A stretch of 42,611 nucleotides of DNA, from assembly GCA_900315755.1 (NCBI GenBank), contig ONAI01000023.1, forward strand, positions 1 to 42,611, given 5' to 3'. The stretch is from an uncultured Ruminococcus sp. Its GTDB lineage: Bacteria; Bacillota; Clostridia; Oscillospirales; Ruminococcaceae. Below the pieces are notes generated by a model that worked only from the letters and a program-made list of their open reading frames with translations, made no database searches and was not told the DNA's origin. This document shows, one piece after another, positions 9,153 through 18,852 of the stretch. Within the stretch, counting starts at the first letter, position 1. The number at the start of each line of letters is the position of its first letter. Made by a program: the position numbers and the translations under genes.

Positions 9153-10480
9153 CAGCTTCCGTAAATGTTATCGGAGCAGGTCTTGCAGGCTGCGAGGCTG
9201 CATGGCATCTCGCACAGGAAGGCATAAATGTAAGACTCTTTGAGATGAAGCCGGAGAGGTATACTCCTGCACATAAATACAGCGGATTCGCTGAACTTGT
9301 ATGCTCGAATTCACTTAAAGCAGCAAGACTTGAATCTGCTGCCGGACTTCTTAAATATGAAATGGAAATGCTTGGTTCGCTGACAGTTCCGTGCGCTAAG
9401 GCAAACTCCGTTGAAGCAGGCGGCGCACTTGCCGTCGACAGGGAAAAATTCTCAGATGCAGTTACTGAAAAGATACGCTCTCATCCGCTTATAGAGATCG
9501 TGGAAGGTGAAGTCAGAGAGATACCTGAGGGTATGACTGTTATCGCTACCGGACCTCTTACATCAGGCGCTCTTGCAGATGAGATAAAGAAGCTTTGCGG
9601 CGAAGGTCTCAGCTTCTACGATGCCGCTGCACCGATAGTTACATTTGAAAGTCTTGATAAGGAAAAGGTGTTTTTTGCCTCGCGCTACGACAGAGGTGAT
9701 GCTGATTATATAAACTGTCCGATGAACAAGGAGGAGTACCTCGCATTCCACAATGAACTCATCAATGCCGAGAAGGTACAGCTGAAGGACTTTGAAACAC
9801 ATCCGTTCAGCGTTTACGAGGGGTGTATGCCGATCGAGGAGCTTGCCCGCCGCGGTGTTGACACTATGAGATTCGGTCCGATGAAGCCGGTAGGCATAGA
9901 CGATCCGCGCACAGGCAGAAGACCTTACGCTGTCGTTCAGCTGAGACGCGAAAACCGTGAGGGAACTATGTTCAACCTCGTAGGATTCCAGACAAACTTG
10001 AAATTCGGCGAACAGAAGAGAGTATTCTCAATGATCCCCGGACTTGAAAACGCGGAATTCATGCGGTTCGGCGTTATGCACAGGAATACCTTCATAAACA
10101 GTCCGCAGCTGCTCAACAGCGACTTCTCAATGAGGGAGAACGGTGATATTTTCTTCGCCGGACAGATGACCGGCGTTGAGGGGTATATGGAATCGGCTGC
10201 AAGCGGTCTTATTGCAGGTATAGCGCTTGCAAGAAAGATAAAGGGACTTGAACCTCTAAGACTTCCGGCTTATACTATGACAGGCGCTCTGTCTGCATAT
10301 ATCAGTGATCCGTTCAATGCAGGAAGCTTCCAGCCAATGGGAGCAAATATGGGGATACTTCCGGACATAGGCATAAGGATCAGGGATAAAAAGGAACGTT
10401 ATGGCGCTTACGCTCAGCGCGCCGTAGATTCGCTGAAAAATGAACTCGAAAGGATTAACTATGGCGAAGATAATTGTTGA
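9149..10480 (+). CDS. trmFO: tRNA (uracil-54-C5)-methyltransferase, folate/FAD-dependent (TrmFO)
   Basis: TrmFO makes ribothymidine at U54 of tRNA using methylenetetrahydrofolate and FAD. The 443-residue protein begins with the FAD-binding GAGLAGCEAAW motif and has the family blocks KYSGFAELVCSNSLKA, MPIEELARRGVDTMRFGPMKPVG, NLVGFQTNLKFGEQKRVF and FAGQMTGVEGYMESAASG. The ATG overlaps the topA stop by four bases, indicating translational coupling. Standard length; no oddities seen. Confidence 0.96.
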   Translation: MTASVNVIGAGLAGCEAAWHLAQEGINVRLFEMKPERYTPAHKYSGFAELVCSNSLKAARLESAAGLLKYEMEMLGSLTVPCAKANSVEAGGALAVDREKFSDAVTEKIRSHPLIEIVEGEVREIPEGMTVIATGPLTSGALADEIKKLCGEGLSFYDAAAPIVTFESLDKEKVFFASRYDRGDADYINCPMNKEEYLAFHNELINAEKVQLKDFETHPFSVYEGCMPIEELARRGVDTMRFGPMKPVGIDDPRTGRRPYAVVQLRRENREGTMFNLVGFQTNLKFGEQKRVFSMIPGLENAEFMRFGVMHRNTFINSPQLLNSDFSMRENGDIFFAGQMTGVEGYMESAASGLIAGIALARKIKGLEPLRLPAYTMTGALSAYISDPFNAGSFQPMGANMGILPDIGIRIRDKKERYGAYAQRAVDSLKNELERINYGEDNC

Positions 10481-11465
10481 CGCTTTCGGTGGAGACAATG
10501 CTCCTCTGGAAGTAATCAAGGGCTGTTCAAGAGCAGTCAAGGAACTCGGAGTTGAGATCATACTCACAGGAAGTTCAAAGAAGATAAAGAAGTGTGCAGC
10601 TGATAATGCAGTAAGTCTCAGCGGCATGAAGATAGTTCACACAGATGATGTTTTTGATATTCATGATGAACCGAGAGATATAATGCGTTCCGGAAAGAAT
10701 ACATCTCTTGCACTCGGTCTGAGCCTTCTTGCAGAAGGCAAGGGAGACGCATTCGTATGTGCCGGAAGTACAGGGGCGCTCGTTATGGGTTCGGCATTTA
10801 TCGTCAAGCGTATCAAAGGCATTAAACGTGTAGCTCCTTCGCCGCTGCTTCCTGCTGAAAAAGGCAGCTTCATGCTTCTGGATGCAGGCGCGAATGTTGA
10901 GTGCCGTCCGGAAATGCTGCTCCAGTTCGCAGTAATGGGAAGCGCTTACATGGAAAAGGTAATGGGAGTAAAGCGCCCGAAGGTAGCACTTCTCAACATC
11001 GGTGCAGAGGAGACGAAGGGCAGAGATCTTGAGCTTGAAGCTTATAAGCTGCTCAGTGAATCTGATTTGAATTTTGTCGGAAACATCGAGGCAAGGGATC
11101 TCCCGAAGGGCGAGGTGAATATTGTCGTAACAGACGGATTCACAGGCAATGTTGCACTGAAGCTATATGAGGGCATGGGCTCATTCATTTCAAAGAAGAT
11201 GAAGTGGCTTTACTCAGGAAAAGGAAAGATCGGTGCATTGTTCTCGCTTAGAAAGATCAAGGAATTCCGCAAGCAAATGGACTATAAGGAAGTCGGAGGC
11301 TCAGTGCTTCTCGGCGTAAGAAAGCCGGTAATAAAGGCTCATGGAAGTTCAGATGCAACAGCATTTTTCAATGCGGTAAGACAGGCAAAAAAATGTGCTG
11401 AAAGAAACTATATCGGCGAGATCGAGAAATACGTGTCAAAGCACTCGGTCTCTTCGGAGGAATAA
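10461..11465 (+). CDS. plsX: Phosphate acyltransferase PlsX
   Basis: PlsX converts acyl-ACP to acyl-phosphate, the first step of membrane phospholipid synthesis in Firmicutes. The 334-residue protein starts MAKIIVDAFGGDNAP and contains the conserved CAGSTGALV, LLDAGANVECRPEML, VTDGFTGNVALKLYEG and GGSVLLGVRKPVIKAHGSS blocks. ATG 10461 is chosen over an in-frame ATG at 10440 because AAAGGA is well spaced. It overlaps trmFO by 20 bases. The acpP gene that often lies between plsX and rnc is absent. Confidence 0.95.
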   Translation: MAKIIVDAFGGDNAPLEVIKGCSRAVKELGVEIILTGSSKKIKKCAADNAVSLSGMKIVHTDDVFDIHDEPRDIMRSGKNTSLALGLSLLAEGKGDAFVCAGSTGALVMGSAFIVKRIKGIKRVAPSPLLPAEKGSFMLLDAGANVECRPEMLLQFAVMGSAYMEKVMGVKRPKVALLNIGAEETKGRDLELEAYKLLSESDLNFVGNIEARDLPKGEVNIVVTDGFTGNVALKLYEGMGSFISKKMKWLYSGKGKIGALFSLRKIKEFRKQMDYKEVGGSVLLGVRKPVIKAHGSSDATAFFNAVRQAKKCAERNYIGEIEKYVSKHSVSSEE

Positions 11466-11467
11466 TA

Positions 11468-12157
11468 ATGGAGAATAATGAAAAATTAGAGGATATTATC
11501 GGCTATAAATTCAAAGATCCGCAGCTGCTTCATCAGGCGCTTTCACATTCCTCTTACGCGAATGAGAAAAAGCAGCTTTCCGGCAGCAATGAAAGACTTG
11601 AATTTCTCGGCGACAGCGTTCTTTCAATAGTAGTATCGGATTACCTTTACAAGAATATGAACGTTGCTGAGGGTGAACTTACAAAGATGAGAGCATCGCT
11701 CGTGTGCGAGAAATCACTGCATATTTTTGCTCAGGAAATACATCTCGGAGATTTTCTTCTCCTCGGAAAAGGTGAGGAGAATACCGGCGGCAGAGAACGT
11801 CCGTCAATACTTGCAGACGCTTTTGAAGCTGTGATCGCTGCTATATACCTCGATGGAGGCATGGAACCTGCAGCAAAACACATCATGCGTTTTATGCCGG
11901 ATGACCTCAACCATGTCGGTAAGCCTGCATTCAGCGATTTCAAGACCGTTCTTCAGGAGATAGTCCAGAAAAATCCTGAGGAAAAGGTGGAATACGTGCT
12001 TATCGGTGAGGAAGGACCGGATCACAACAAGCGCTTTGTAGTTGAGGTTTGTCTAAACGGTCAGGTAATAGGAAAGGGCAAGGGCAGAAGCAAGAAGGAA
12101 GCTGAGCAGCTTGCCGCTAAGGAAGCGCTCCAGCTTATGGGATATGAAGCACAGTAA
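11468..12157 (+). CDS. rnc: Ribonuclease III
   Basis: RNase III cleaves double-stranded RNA in rRNA processing and mRNA decay. The 229-residue product has the catalytic endonuclease domain with the signature NERLEFLGDS (residues 41-50) and the second acidic cluster DAFEAVIAAIYLDGG, then a C-terminal double-stranded RNA-binding domain (about 158-226; GKGRSKKEAEQLAAKEAL). ATG two bases after plsX with GGAGGAAT upstream. Order plsX-rnc-smc-ftsY is typical of Firmicutes. Confidence 0.96.
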   Translation: MENNEKLEDIIGYKFKDPQLLHQALSHSSYANEKKQLSGSNERLEFLGDSVLSIVVSDYLYKNMNVAEGELTKMRASLVCEKSLHIFAQEIHLGDFLLLGKGEENTGGRERPSILADAFEAVIAAIYLDGGMEPAAKHIMRFMPDDLNHVGKPAFSDFKTVLQEIVQKNPEEKVEYVLIGEEGPDHNKRFVVEVCLNGQVIGKGKGRSKKEAEQLAAKEALQLMGYEAQ

Positions 12158-13139
12158 CATTTCGATATTCATACCGCATATCGGATGTCCGCACAGATGC
12201 AGCTTCTGCGATCAGAATACAATAAGCGGTGCTGTACACCTTCCGGACGGCGATGAGGTAAGGGAGATATGCCGTAAGGCACTGAGTGAGGTAAAGTCTC
12301 CGGAAAATACCGAAATAGCGTTTTTCGGCGGCAGCTTTACTGCTATTCCGCGCGATTATATGCTTGAGCTTCTTGAAGCCGCAGGTGAGTTCATCGGAGA
12401 CGGAAAATTCAAGGGGATACGCTGTTCAACACGTCCGGACTGCATAGATATTGAGGTGCTTGAGCTTCTGAAAAGTCACGGCGTTACAGCTATCGAACTC
12501 GGGGCACAGTCACTTGATGACGAGGTGCTTGAAGCAAATGAGCGCGGACATTCCGCACAGCAGGTCGTGGATGCCTGTATGCTGATAAGGGCATTCGGCT
12601 TTGAGCTTGGCTTGCAGATGATGATAGGTCTTTACAGGAGCACTCCGGAAAAGGAGTGGGAAACTGTTACGAAGATAGTGGAGCTTCAACCGGATACTGT
12701 CAGGATATATCCGGTCGTGGTACTGAAGAATACCCGTCTTGGAGAACTCCTCAAAAACGGAGAGTACGTGCCGTTCAGCTTTGAAAAGGCTGTTGACATA
12801 GCCTCGGCAGCGATAGTGATGTTCGAGGGCAGCGGCGTAAGAGTTATAAAGTGCGGTCTTCATGCAAGCGAATTCGTTGAGAAGGATATGATCGGCGGAT
12901 TTTATCATCCGGCATTCCGTGAGATCTGCGAAAGCATGATATACCGCAGAAATATCGCTCAGGAGCTGAGTGCTGCCGGAATTTCCGGCGGAGAGGTCAC
13001 GATCACTGTGAGGACATCCTGCATAAGCAAGGCTCTCGGACACAGAAAGTCCAACTTTGAATACTTCAAGGAGCGCGGCATTATCATTAAAGCAGCCGGG
13101 GACGATGAAGTCCCGATATACAAATGTGAACTGAGGTGA
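12144..13139 (+). CDS. Elp3-like radical SAM protein
   Basis: The CPHRCSFC motif (Cys15, 19 and 22, spacing CX3CX2C) binds the 4Fe-4S cluster used to split S-adenosylmethionine. The rest resembles the radical SAM half of Elp3/COG1243 proteins (EIAFFGGSFTAIP, CSTRPDCID, ELGAQSLDDEVL, QMMIGLY) without an acetyltransferase domain; 331 residues. ATG 12144, overlapping rnc by 14 bases, gives a start that fits the family; an upstream TTG would add 11 unrelated residues. Such genes often sit between rnc and smc in Clostridia. Substrate unknown, perhaps tRNA. Confidence 0.85.
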   Translation: MKHSNISIFIPHIGCPHRCSFCDQNTISGAVHLPDGDEVREICRKALSEVKSPENTEIAFFGGSFTAIPRDYMLELLEAAGEFIGDGKFKGIRCSTRPDCIDIEVLELLKSHGVTAIELGAQSLDDEVLEANERGHSAQQVVDACMLIRAFGFELGLQMMIGLYRSTPEKEWETVTKIVELQPDTVRIYPVVVLKNTRLGELLKNGEYVPFSFEKAVDIASAAIVMFEGSGVRVIKCGLHASEFVEKDMIGGFYHPAFREICESMIYRRNIAQELSAAGISGGEVTITVRTSCISKALGHRKSNFEYFKERGIIIKAAGDDEVPIYKCELR

Positions 13140-13143
13140 ATAG

Positions 13144-16100
13144 ATGTATCTGAAATCACTTGAAATACAGGGATTCAAGTCCTTTCCGGACAAGATAAGC
13201 CTGACATTCGACAAAGGTCTTACAGCAGTAGTAGGTCCGAACGGCAGCGGAAAAAGTAATATCGGCGATTCGGTTCGCTGGGTACTCGGCGAGCAGTCCA
13301 CAAAGACTCTCAGAGGCAATAAAATGGAGGACGTTATTTTTTCCGGTACTGTTGCCAGAAAGCCAATGGGATTTGCTGCTGTTACACTGAATATCGACAA
13401 TTCCGATAAAACTCTCGCTGATATGGGCGAAGAGATCGCCGTAACGCGAAAGCTTTACCGCAGCGGCGACAGTGAATATATGATAAACGGCAGGCAATGC
13501 CGTCTTAAAGATATAAATGAACTCTTTATGGATACAGGTCTCGGAAGAGACGGCTATTCTATCATCGGTCAGGGACGTATCGCTGAGATAGTCGGAGCGA
13601 AGAGCAATGAACGCCGTGATATTTTCGAGGAGGCTGCCGGTATCTCTAAATTCAGGTACAAGAAGGTCGAGGCAGAGAGAAAACTCAGTGCGGCTCAGGA
13701 AAATCTTCTCCGTCTTTCAGACATCCTTGCTGAACTCGAAGGACGTGTAGGACCGCTGAAAATACAGTCTCAGAAGGCTGAAAAGTTCATAAAGCTTGCA
13801 GCTGAACAGAAGCAGCTTGAAATATCGGTCTGGGTACACCGCCTCGACGAACTGAAAGCTAAACTCGATGGCATCGACGAGAAGATACTCGTCAGCCGCA
13901 GCGAATATGAGAACATCGAAAACGACATCCAGCGCGAAGAGCAGAAGATACAGGATGGCTACCGGAAAATGCAGGAAAGCACGATCCGCTCCGATGAACT
14001 CCGCCGGAAAATGCTCGAAGAGGAGCAGGCAGCATCCGATATGAAGTCCGGCATCGCTGTTTTTGAAAACGACATAAAGCACTGCCGCGAGGCTATCGAA
14101 GCGGCGCAGAAGAGTATCGACAGTTCCGGTTCTGCACACGAGGAGCTTATCATACAGCGTGAGGACGCTGAAAAGGAGCTTGAAAGACTTGCCGCAGAGA
14201 GAGCGGCTCTTGAAGCAGAGTTAAGAGAAGCCGAAGCAAGTTTTGCGAAGGCTGAACAGGACAGCACTCAGCTTGGCGACAGCGTTGATAAAGCCGGCAG
14301 CGAGATAAACAACCTCTACATTAAGCAGAGCGAATACAGATTTGCGATAGAATCATCGAAAGCCTCAATAGAGGAGGAAAAGCACCGTCTTGAAGAACTG
14401 CGGGAGAACAGCAGAAGCTTCGGGAATGAACTTGCAGTCCATACTCAGAACATCGAAAGATCAAAGGAAGAGCAGGCGAAGAACTCCGAAAGGACTAACG
14501 AACTGCGGAATCGTCTGAGCGGACTTGAACGACTTTATACGTCAAGGCGTGAGGGCTTTGAAAGAGCAAAGGAAGACTTCGAGAGAGCACTCTACGAACT
14601 CAAGGACAAACAGCAGCGCCGAAAGATACTCACAGATCTTGAGAATAATATGGAAGGCTTTGCAGGAAGCGTAAAGCAGATACTGAAAGCCTCAAAGCAG
14701 GGAAGAATAGGCGGCGTTTTCGGCACTGTCGCTCAGAATATCGGCGTTGAACAGAAGTATGCAGTCGCAGTTGAGACTGCTCTTGGCGGCGCTATGCAAA
14801 ATATCATAGTCGAGAACGAGGACATCGCCAAAAGGTGTATCCGATTCCTGAAAGAGCAGAAGGGCGGACGCGCTACGTTCCTGCCTATAACCTCTGTCAA
14901 GGGCAGGGAACTCAATGAGCAGGGACTTGAAAACTGCGAGGGTTATGTCGCCAACGCGAACAGGATAGTCACATACGATGAGAGGTTCAGCGGTATCATA
15001 GCTTCACTTCTCGGACGTATCGTCATTGCCGAGGACATCGACACCGCTACTCTTATCGCCAAGAAATACGGCTATAAATTCAAGATAGTCACACTCGACG
15101 GACAGGTCATCAATGCCGGCGGTTCATTCACCGGAGGCTCAGCACAGAAGTCCGGCGGTATCATCACAAGAAAGAATGAGATAGACAGTCTTGATTCGGA
15201 GATCACCGCTCTTGAACAAAAGCGCGATCAGCTGAGGATAAACGCTGAGAAGCTTCGTGCGGAATCCGAGAAGCTGCGTTTCGATACCGAAGCCGCAAAA
15301 GAAGAACTTGCAAAGTGCGAAGCGGACGGAGTACGCATCAAGGCAGAGCTTTCAACGCTCACATCACTCATAGATCAGCTCAGCACACAGTCTGAGAATT
15401 CCGAAAAGCTCATAGTATCCGCTGAGCAGAAGATCACTTCGGAACAGGAAAGCATAACGGCTTCCGAAAAGGCTCTCACAGAGACCGATGAGCGTATCGC
15501 AAAGGCTGAGGAAGAGCTTGCACAGGGACAGGATACACGCGAAAAACTCAGAAAACAGCGTGAGGAACTCTCCGAGAAGCTTTCACAGCTGAAAATACGC
15601 GGCATGGAACTTGCAAAGGATGTTCAGGCACAGCAGCTTGAGATAGGACGTATAGAGCAGAGCATGGAAGAGCTCAAAGCAGGCAGCCGCCGTTTTGAGG
15701 AAGAGATAGCGCGTCAGAACAGAGTTGTAGCCGAGAAGCAGCAGAGCATAGACGAACTCAGGGCAAAGCTTGCAGGGCTCAGCGATAATACGAGCACTTA
15801 TCTTGAGCAGATAAAGCGCTATCAGGAAATGCATACCGAACAGAACCGGCTTGTCAAGGAGCTTCAGAACGGACTCAAAGAAATCAATGAGGCAAAAGAG
15901 AAGCGCTCCGGCGAGCTTACAAGGCTCGAAGACCGCAGAGAAGCCGTTTGCAGGGATTCTGACCACATTATCAATCAGCTGCGTGAGGTCTATGAACTCA
16001 ACCGCTCAGAGGCGATAGAGCTTGCTGATAAGCTTGAGGATATAAACGAGGCACAGAAAAAACTCAACGACATCAAAAAGGACATCCGTGCGCTCGGAAA

Positions 16101-16716
16101 TGTCAATGTTGAGGCTATCGAGGAGTATAAGGAAGTATCAGAGCGATATGAATTCATGTCTGCACAGATAGCTGATATACAGCGTTCAAAGTCTGAACTT
16201 GAAAAGATAATCGGCGATCTAACAGAGGAAATGTGCCGGATATTCGCTGAAAGCTTTGAGATAATCAACAACAATTTCAAGGAGATATTCGTCGAACTCT
16301 TCGGCGGCGGAAAAGCTGCACTGATATTGACGGATCCGGAAAATGTTCTTGAATCCGGTATCGAGATCAGCGTTGCACCGCCCGGAAAGGTCATCAAGAA
16401 TCTAATATCGCTTTCGGGAGGCGAGCAGTCATTCGTTGCGATAGCGATATATTTTGCGATACTCCGCCTCAGACCGGCACCGTTCTGTATACTCGATGAG
16501 ATAGATGCGGCACTTGATGAGGTAAACGTAAGAAAATACGCGCAGTACCTGAAAAACTTCACCGATACTACGCAGTTTGTACTCGTTACACACAGAAGAA
16601 GTGCTATGGAGGAGGCTAATGTCCTCTACGGCGTTACTATGCAGGAGGACGGTATCTCCAAACTGCTCAAAATGGAACAGGTCGATTTTCAGGAGGACGT
16701 TGCTGATATTCAGTGA
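13144..16716 (+). CDS. smc: Chromosome segregation protein SMC
   Basis: SMC dimers with ScpAB load at parS sites and align chromosome arms. The 1190-residue protein has the complete architecture: N-terminal Walker A GPNGSGKS (31-38), a coiled coil to about 500, the hinge (about 515-635, GRIGGVFGTVAQ to the FTGGSA region), a return coiled coil, and the C-terminal ATPase half with signature LSGGEQSFVAIA and Walker B FCILDEIDAALD. GAGGTGA precedes the ATG five bases upstream. scpA/scpB are not in this window. Normal length and no missing motifs. Confidence 0.97.
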   Translation: MYLKSLEIQGFKSFPDKISLTFDKGLTAVVGPNGSGKSNIGDSVRWVLGEQSTKTLRGNKMEDVIFSGTVARKPMGFAAVTLNIDNSDKTLADMGEEIAVTRKLYRSGDSEYMINGRQCRLKDINELFMDTGLGRDGYSIIGQGRIAEIVGAKSNERRDIFEEAAGISKFRYKKVEAERKLSAAQENLLRLSDILAELEGRVGPLKIQSQKAEKFIKLAAEQKQLEISVWVHRLDELKAKLDGIDEKILVSRSEYENIENDIQREEQKIQDGYRKMQESTIRSDELRRKMLEEEQAASDMKSGIAVFENDIKHCREAIEAAQKSIDSSGSAHEELIIQREDAEKELERLAAERAALEAELREAEASFAKAEQDSTQLGDSVDKAGSEINNLYIKQSEYRFAIESSKASIEEEKHRLEELRENSRSFGNELAVHTQNIERSKEEQAKNSERTNELRNRLSGLERLYTSRREGFERAKEDFERALYELKDKQQRRKILTDLENNMEGFAGSVKQILKASKQGRIGGVFGTVAQNIGVEQKYAVAVETALGGAMQNIIVENEDIAKRCIRFLKEQKGGRATFLPITSVKGRELNEQGLENCEGYVANANRIVTYDERFSGIIASLLGRIVIAEDIDTATLIAKKYGYKFKIVTLDGQVINAGGSFTGGSAQKSGGIITRKNEIDSLDSEITALEQKRDQLRINAEKLRAESEKLRFDTEAAKEELAKCEADGVRIKAELSTLTSLIDQLSTQSENSEKLIVSAEQKITSEQESITASEKALTETDERIAKAEEELAQGQDTREKLRKQREELSEKLSQLKIRGMELAKDVQAQQLEIGRIEQSMEELKAGSRRFEEEIARQNRVVAEKQQSIDELRAKLAGLSDNTSTYLEQIKRYQEMHTEQNRLVKELQNGLKEINEAKEKRSGELTRLEDRREAVCRDSDHIINQLREVYELNRSEAIELADKLEDINEAQKKLNDIKKDIRALGNVNVEAIEEYKEVSERYEFMSAQIADIQRSKSELEKIIGDLTEEMCRIFAESFEIINNNFKEIFVELFGGGKAALILTDPENVLESGIEISVAPPGKVIKNLISLSGGEQSFVAIAIYFAILRLRPAPFCILDEIDAALDEVNVRKYAQYLKNFTDTTQFVLVTHRRSAMEEANVLYGVTMQEDGISKLLKMEQVDFQEDVADIQ

Positions 16717-16799
16717 TGACTTCTCAGGAAAATGTCTGAAATCAACATTCACCAACGATTATTATAACAGCAGCCGGAAACGGCGGATCAGGAGCACTT

Positions 16800-18278
16800 A
16801 TGGGAATTATTGCAAAAATAGCAGCTGGACTGCGTAAAACAAGAGACTCTTTCATAAACAGTCTCAGAAGGATAACAAATTCATTCACAAAAATAGACGA
16901 GGACCTCTTTGAGGCTCTCGAAGAAGCTATGATAATGAGCGACATCGGCGTTGAGACATCTGAGGAGATCTGCGACCGTCTTCGCAAGAAGATCAAGGAG
17001 CGCGGTATAACGGATCCGGCTGAGATAATGGAGCTGATCCACGAGGTCATTGGTGAGATCATGGGCGATGACACAGGTCTTGACCTTTCAGTATCACCGG
17101 CAGTTATAATGGTCATCGGCGTAAACGGCGCAGGTAAGACCACAACTATCGGTAAACTCTGTCACCAGTTCAAGAACGAAGGCAAGAAGGTAATTGTAGC
17201 AGCTGCTGATACGTTCCGCGCGGCTGCAATCGACCAGCTTCAGGTATGGACTGACCGTGCGGGAGTTGAAATAGTTAAACACGCTGAGGGCTCTGATCCC
17301 GGCGCGGTCGTATATGATGCTCTTGAAGCTGCAAAAGCAAGAGGCTGTGATGTCGTTATTATTGACACAGCCGGAAGACTTCATAACAAGAAAAACCTCA
17401 TGGACGAACTTGCAAAGATAAATCGTATCATTGATTCAAAAGCAGGAGACTGCTCGCGCGAGGTGCTTCTCGTGCTGGATGCGACTACCGGTCAGAATGC
17501 CGTAAATCAGGCTAAGCTTTTCAGTGAGACTGCACCTATAAGCGGTATCGTACTTACAAAGCTTGACGGCACTGCAAAGGGCGGTATCGTTATCTCGATC
17601 AAGAATGAACTCGGAATACCTGTAAAGCTTATCGGTGTCGGAGAGAAGATCGACGATCTCCAGCCGTTTGACAGCCGTACATTCGTTGAGGCTCTGTTCA
17701 GCGACGTTGAAACAGAAGAAGCTGAAGCTGAGGAAGAGACAGAGCTCGTTGACGAGGAATCCGCAGAAGATGCAGAGTATCAGGATGATGAAGCTGTCGG
17801 CGAGGCTTATGAGGAAGAGGATTCTGCTGAAGCTGAAAATGAGGAGGCTGAAGAAGCTGTACCTGAGACCGAAGAGACTGAGAACTCAGCACCTGAGATT
17901 TACGAGGAGACCACAGCTGAAACAGCAGAGGAAGCAACTGAAACAGAGGACGCTCCTGAGCCTGTTGAAGAGGACGGGGAGCTCATATCTCAGACCGGCT
18001 ACTCATACAACGAGAACTATATGGATAACTGGCAGGAAGAGCATTCCGACATCTTAGACGGCAGCGATGACGAGGAAAGCGAAGAGAATTCCGAGCCGGA
18101 TGAGGAAACAGAGGAGGAAGTTCAGGAGGAAACTCAGCCTGAAAAGAAGAAAAAGCGCGGATTCTTCAGCAGACTTTTCGGCAGAAAGAAGTATGAGGAA
18201 GAAGAGGAAGAAGAGGAAGAAACAGAGTCCGAAGACGAGGAAAGTGAAGATGAAGAAACTGATAATGGCGACGAATAA
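16800..18278 (+). CDS. ftsY: Signal recognition particle receptor FtsY with acidic domain at the C-terminus
   Basis: FtsY is the SRP receptor GTPase that brings ribosomes to the Sec translocon. Residues 1-301 are a complete NG domain: an N-terminal amphipathic helix (MGIIAKIAAGLRKTRDSF), G1 GVNGAGKTT (from 107), DTAGRLH (about 189), TKLDGTAKGG (about 252). It is followed by a ~145-residue Glu-rich tail, a basic-aromatic segment KKKKRGFFSRLFGRKK (449-464) and a poly-Glu end. In E. coli the acidic A domain and a similar KRGFFSWLGFG element precede NG, so the order here is reversed. AGGAGC precedes the ATG. 492 residues against ~300-330 for most Firmicutes. Confidence 0.94.
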   Translation: MGIIAKIAAGLRKTRDSFINSLRRITNSFTKIDEDLFEALEEAMIMSDIGVETSEEICDRLRKKIKERGITDPAEIMELIHEVIGEIMGDDTGLDLSVSPAVIMVIGVNGAGKTTTIGKLCHQFKNEGKKVIVAAADTFRAAAIDQLQVWTDRAGVEIVKHAEGSDPGAVVYDALEAAKARGCDVVIIDTAGRLHNKKNLMDELAKINRIIDSKAGDCSREVLLVLDATTGQNAVNQAKLFSETAPISGIVLTKLDGTAKGGIVISIKNELGIPVKLIGVGEKIDDLQPFDSRTFVEALFSDVETEEAEAEEETELVDEESAEDAEYQDDEAVGEAYEEEDSAEAENEEAEEAVPETEETENSAPEIYEETTAETAEEATETEDAPEPVEEDGELISQTGYSYNENYMDNWQEEHSDILDGSDDEESEENSEPDEETEEEVQEETQPEKKKKRGFFSRLFGRKKYEEEEEEEEETESEDEESEDEETDNGDE

Positions 18279-18849
18279 TGCCAATAAACTTCGCGAGGCG
18301 CGGGAGATAGTCGCCCCGCTCGGAATAGAAGTGCTTTCGCTCAGCGACATGGAAATCGAGTGTGATCCGGATGAAAACGGTGCAACATTCGCAGATAATG
18401 CTGCAATAAAGGCAAAGGCGGTAAGAGCCGCAGTTATAGAAAAAACAGGCGAGAGTCCGGCAGTATTCGCTGATGACAGCGGTCTGTGCGTGGATGCTCT
18501 CGGCGGAAGACCGGGAGTACACTCTGCACGGTATGCTCCAAAGGGAGAAGAATGTGCAAAGCTGCTCGGTGAAATGCAGGATGTTCCGGACGATAAGCGT
18601 ACAGCAAGATTTGTATGCTCGATAGCTTTCCTTGATACCGATGGACAGATGTTCACAGTCAGCGGAAAGTGCGAGGGAAAGATCGGCTATGAGCAGCGCG
18701 GAACAAACGGCTTCGGCTATGATCCGGTATTTATGGTCGGAAACAGAACAATGGCGGAGATGTCCGCGGATGAAAAAAATGAAATAAGCCACAGAGGTGC
18801 AGCAATGCGGGAACTGTACCGCTTACTCAAAGAAAGATATGGTGAATGA
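18250..18849 (+). CDS. rdgB: XTP/dITP pyrophosphatase (RdgB/HAM1 family)
   Basis: This enzyme hydrolyses non-canonical purine triphosphates (XTP, dITP) and keeps them out of DNA. The 199-residue protein starts MKKLIMATNNANKLREA, has the substrate-binding DDSGLCVDALGGRPGVHSARY and the GTNGFGYDPVF block. The ATG at 18250 lies inside the end of ftsY (29-base overlap), with GAGGAAAG in the Glu codons serving as ribosome site; the longer upstream frame is only the ftsY tail in another frame. Confidence 0.94.
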   Translation: MKKLIMATNNANKLREAREIVAPLGIEVLSLSDMEIECDPDENGATFADNAAIKAKAVRAAVIEKTGESPAVFADDSGLCVDALGGRPGVHSARYAPKGEECAKLLGEMQDVPDDKRTARFVCSIAFLDTDGQMFTVSGKCEGKIGYEQRGTNGFGYDPVFMVGNRTMAEMSADEKNEISHRGAAMRELYRLLKERYGE

Positions 18850-18852
18850 GAT

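Noticed and set aside
17635..18057. Arg/Leu-rich frames inside the 3' part of ftsY on both strands
   Set aside because: They arise from the GA-rich Glu codons of the acidic tail in other frames and lack ribosome sites and family motifs.
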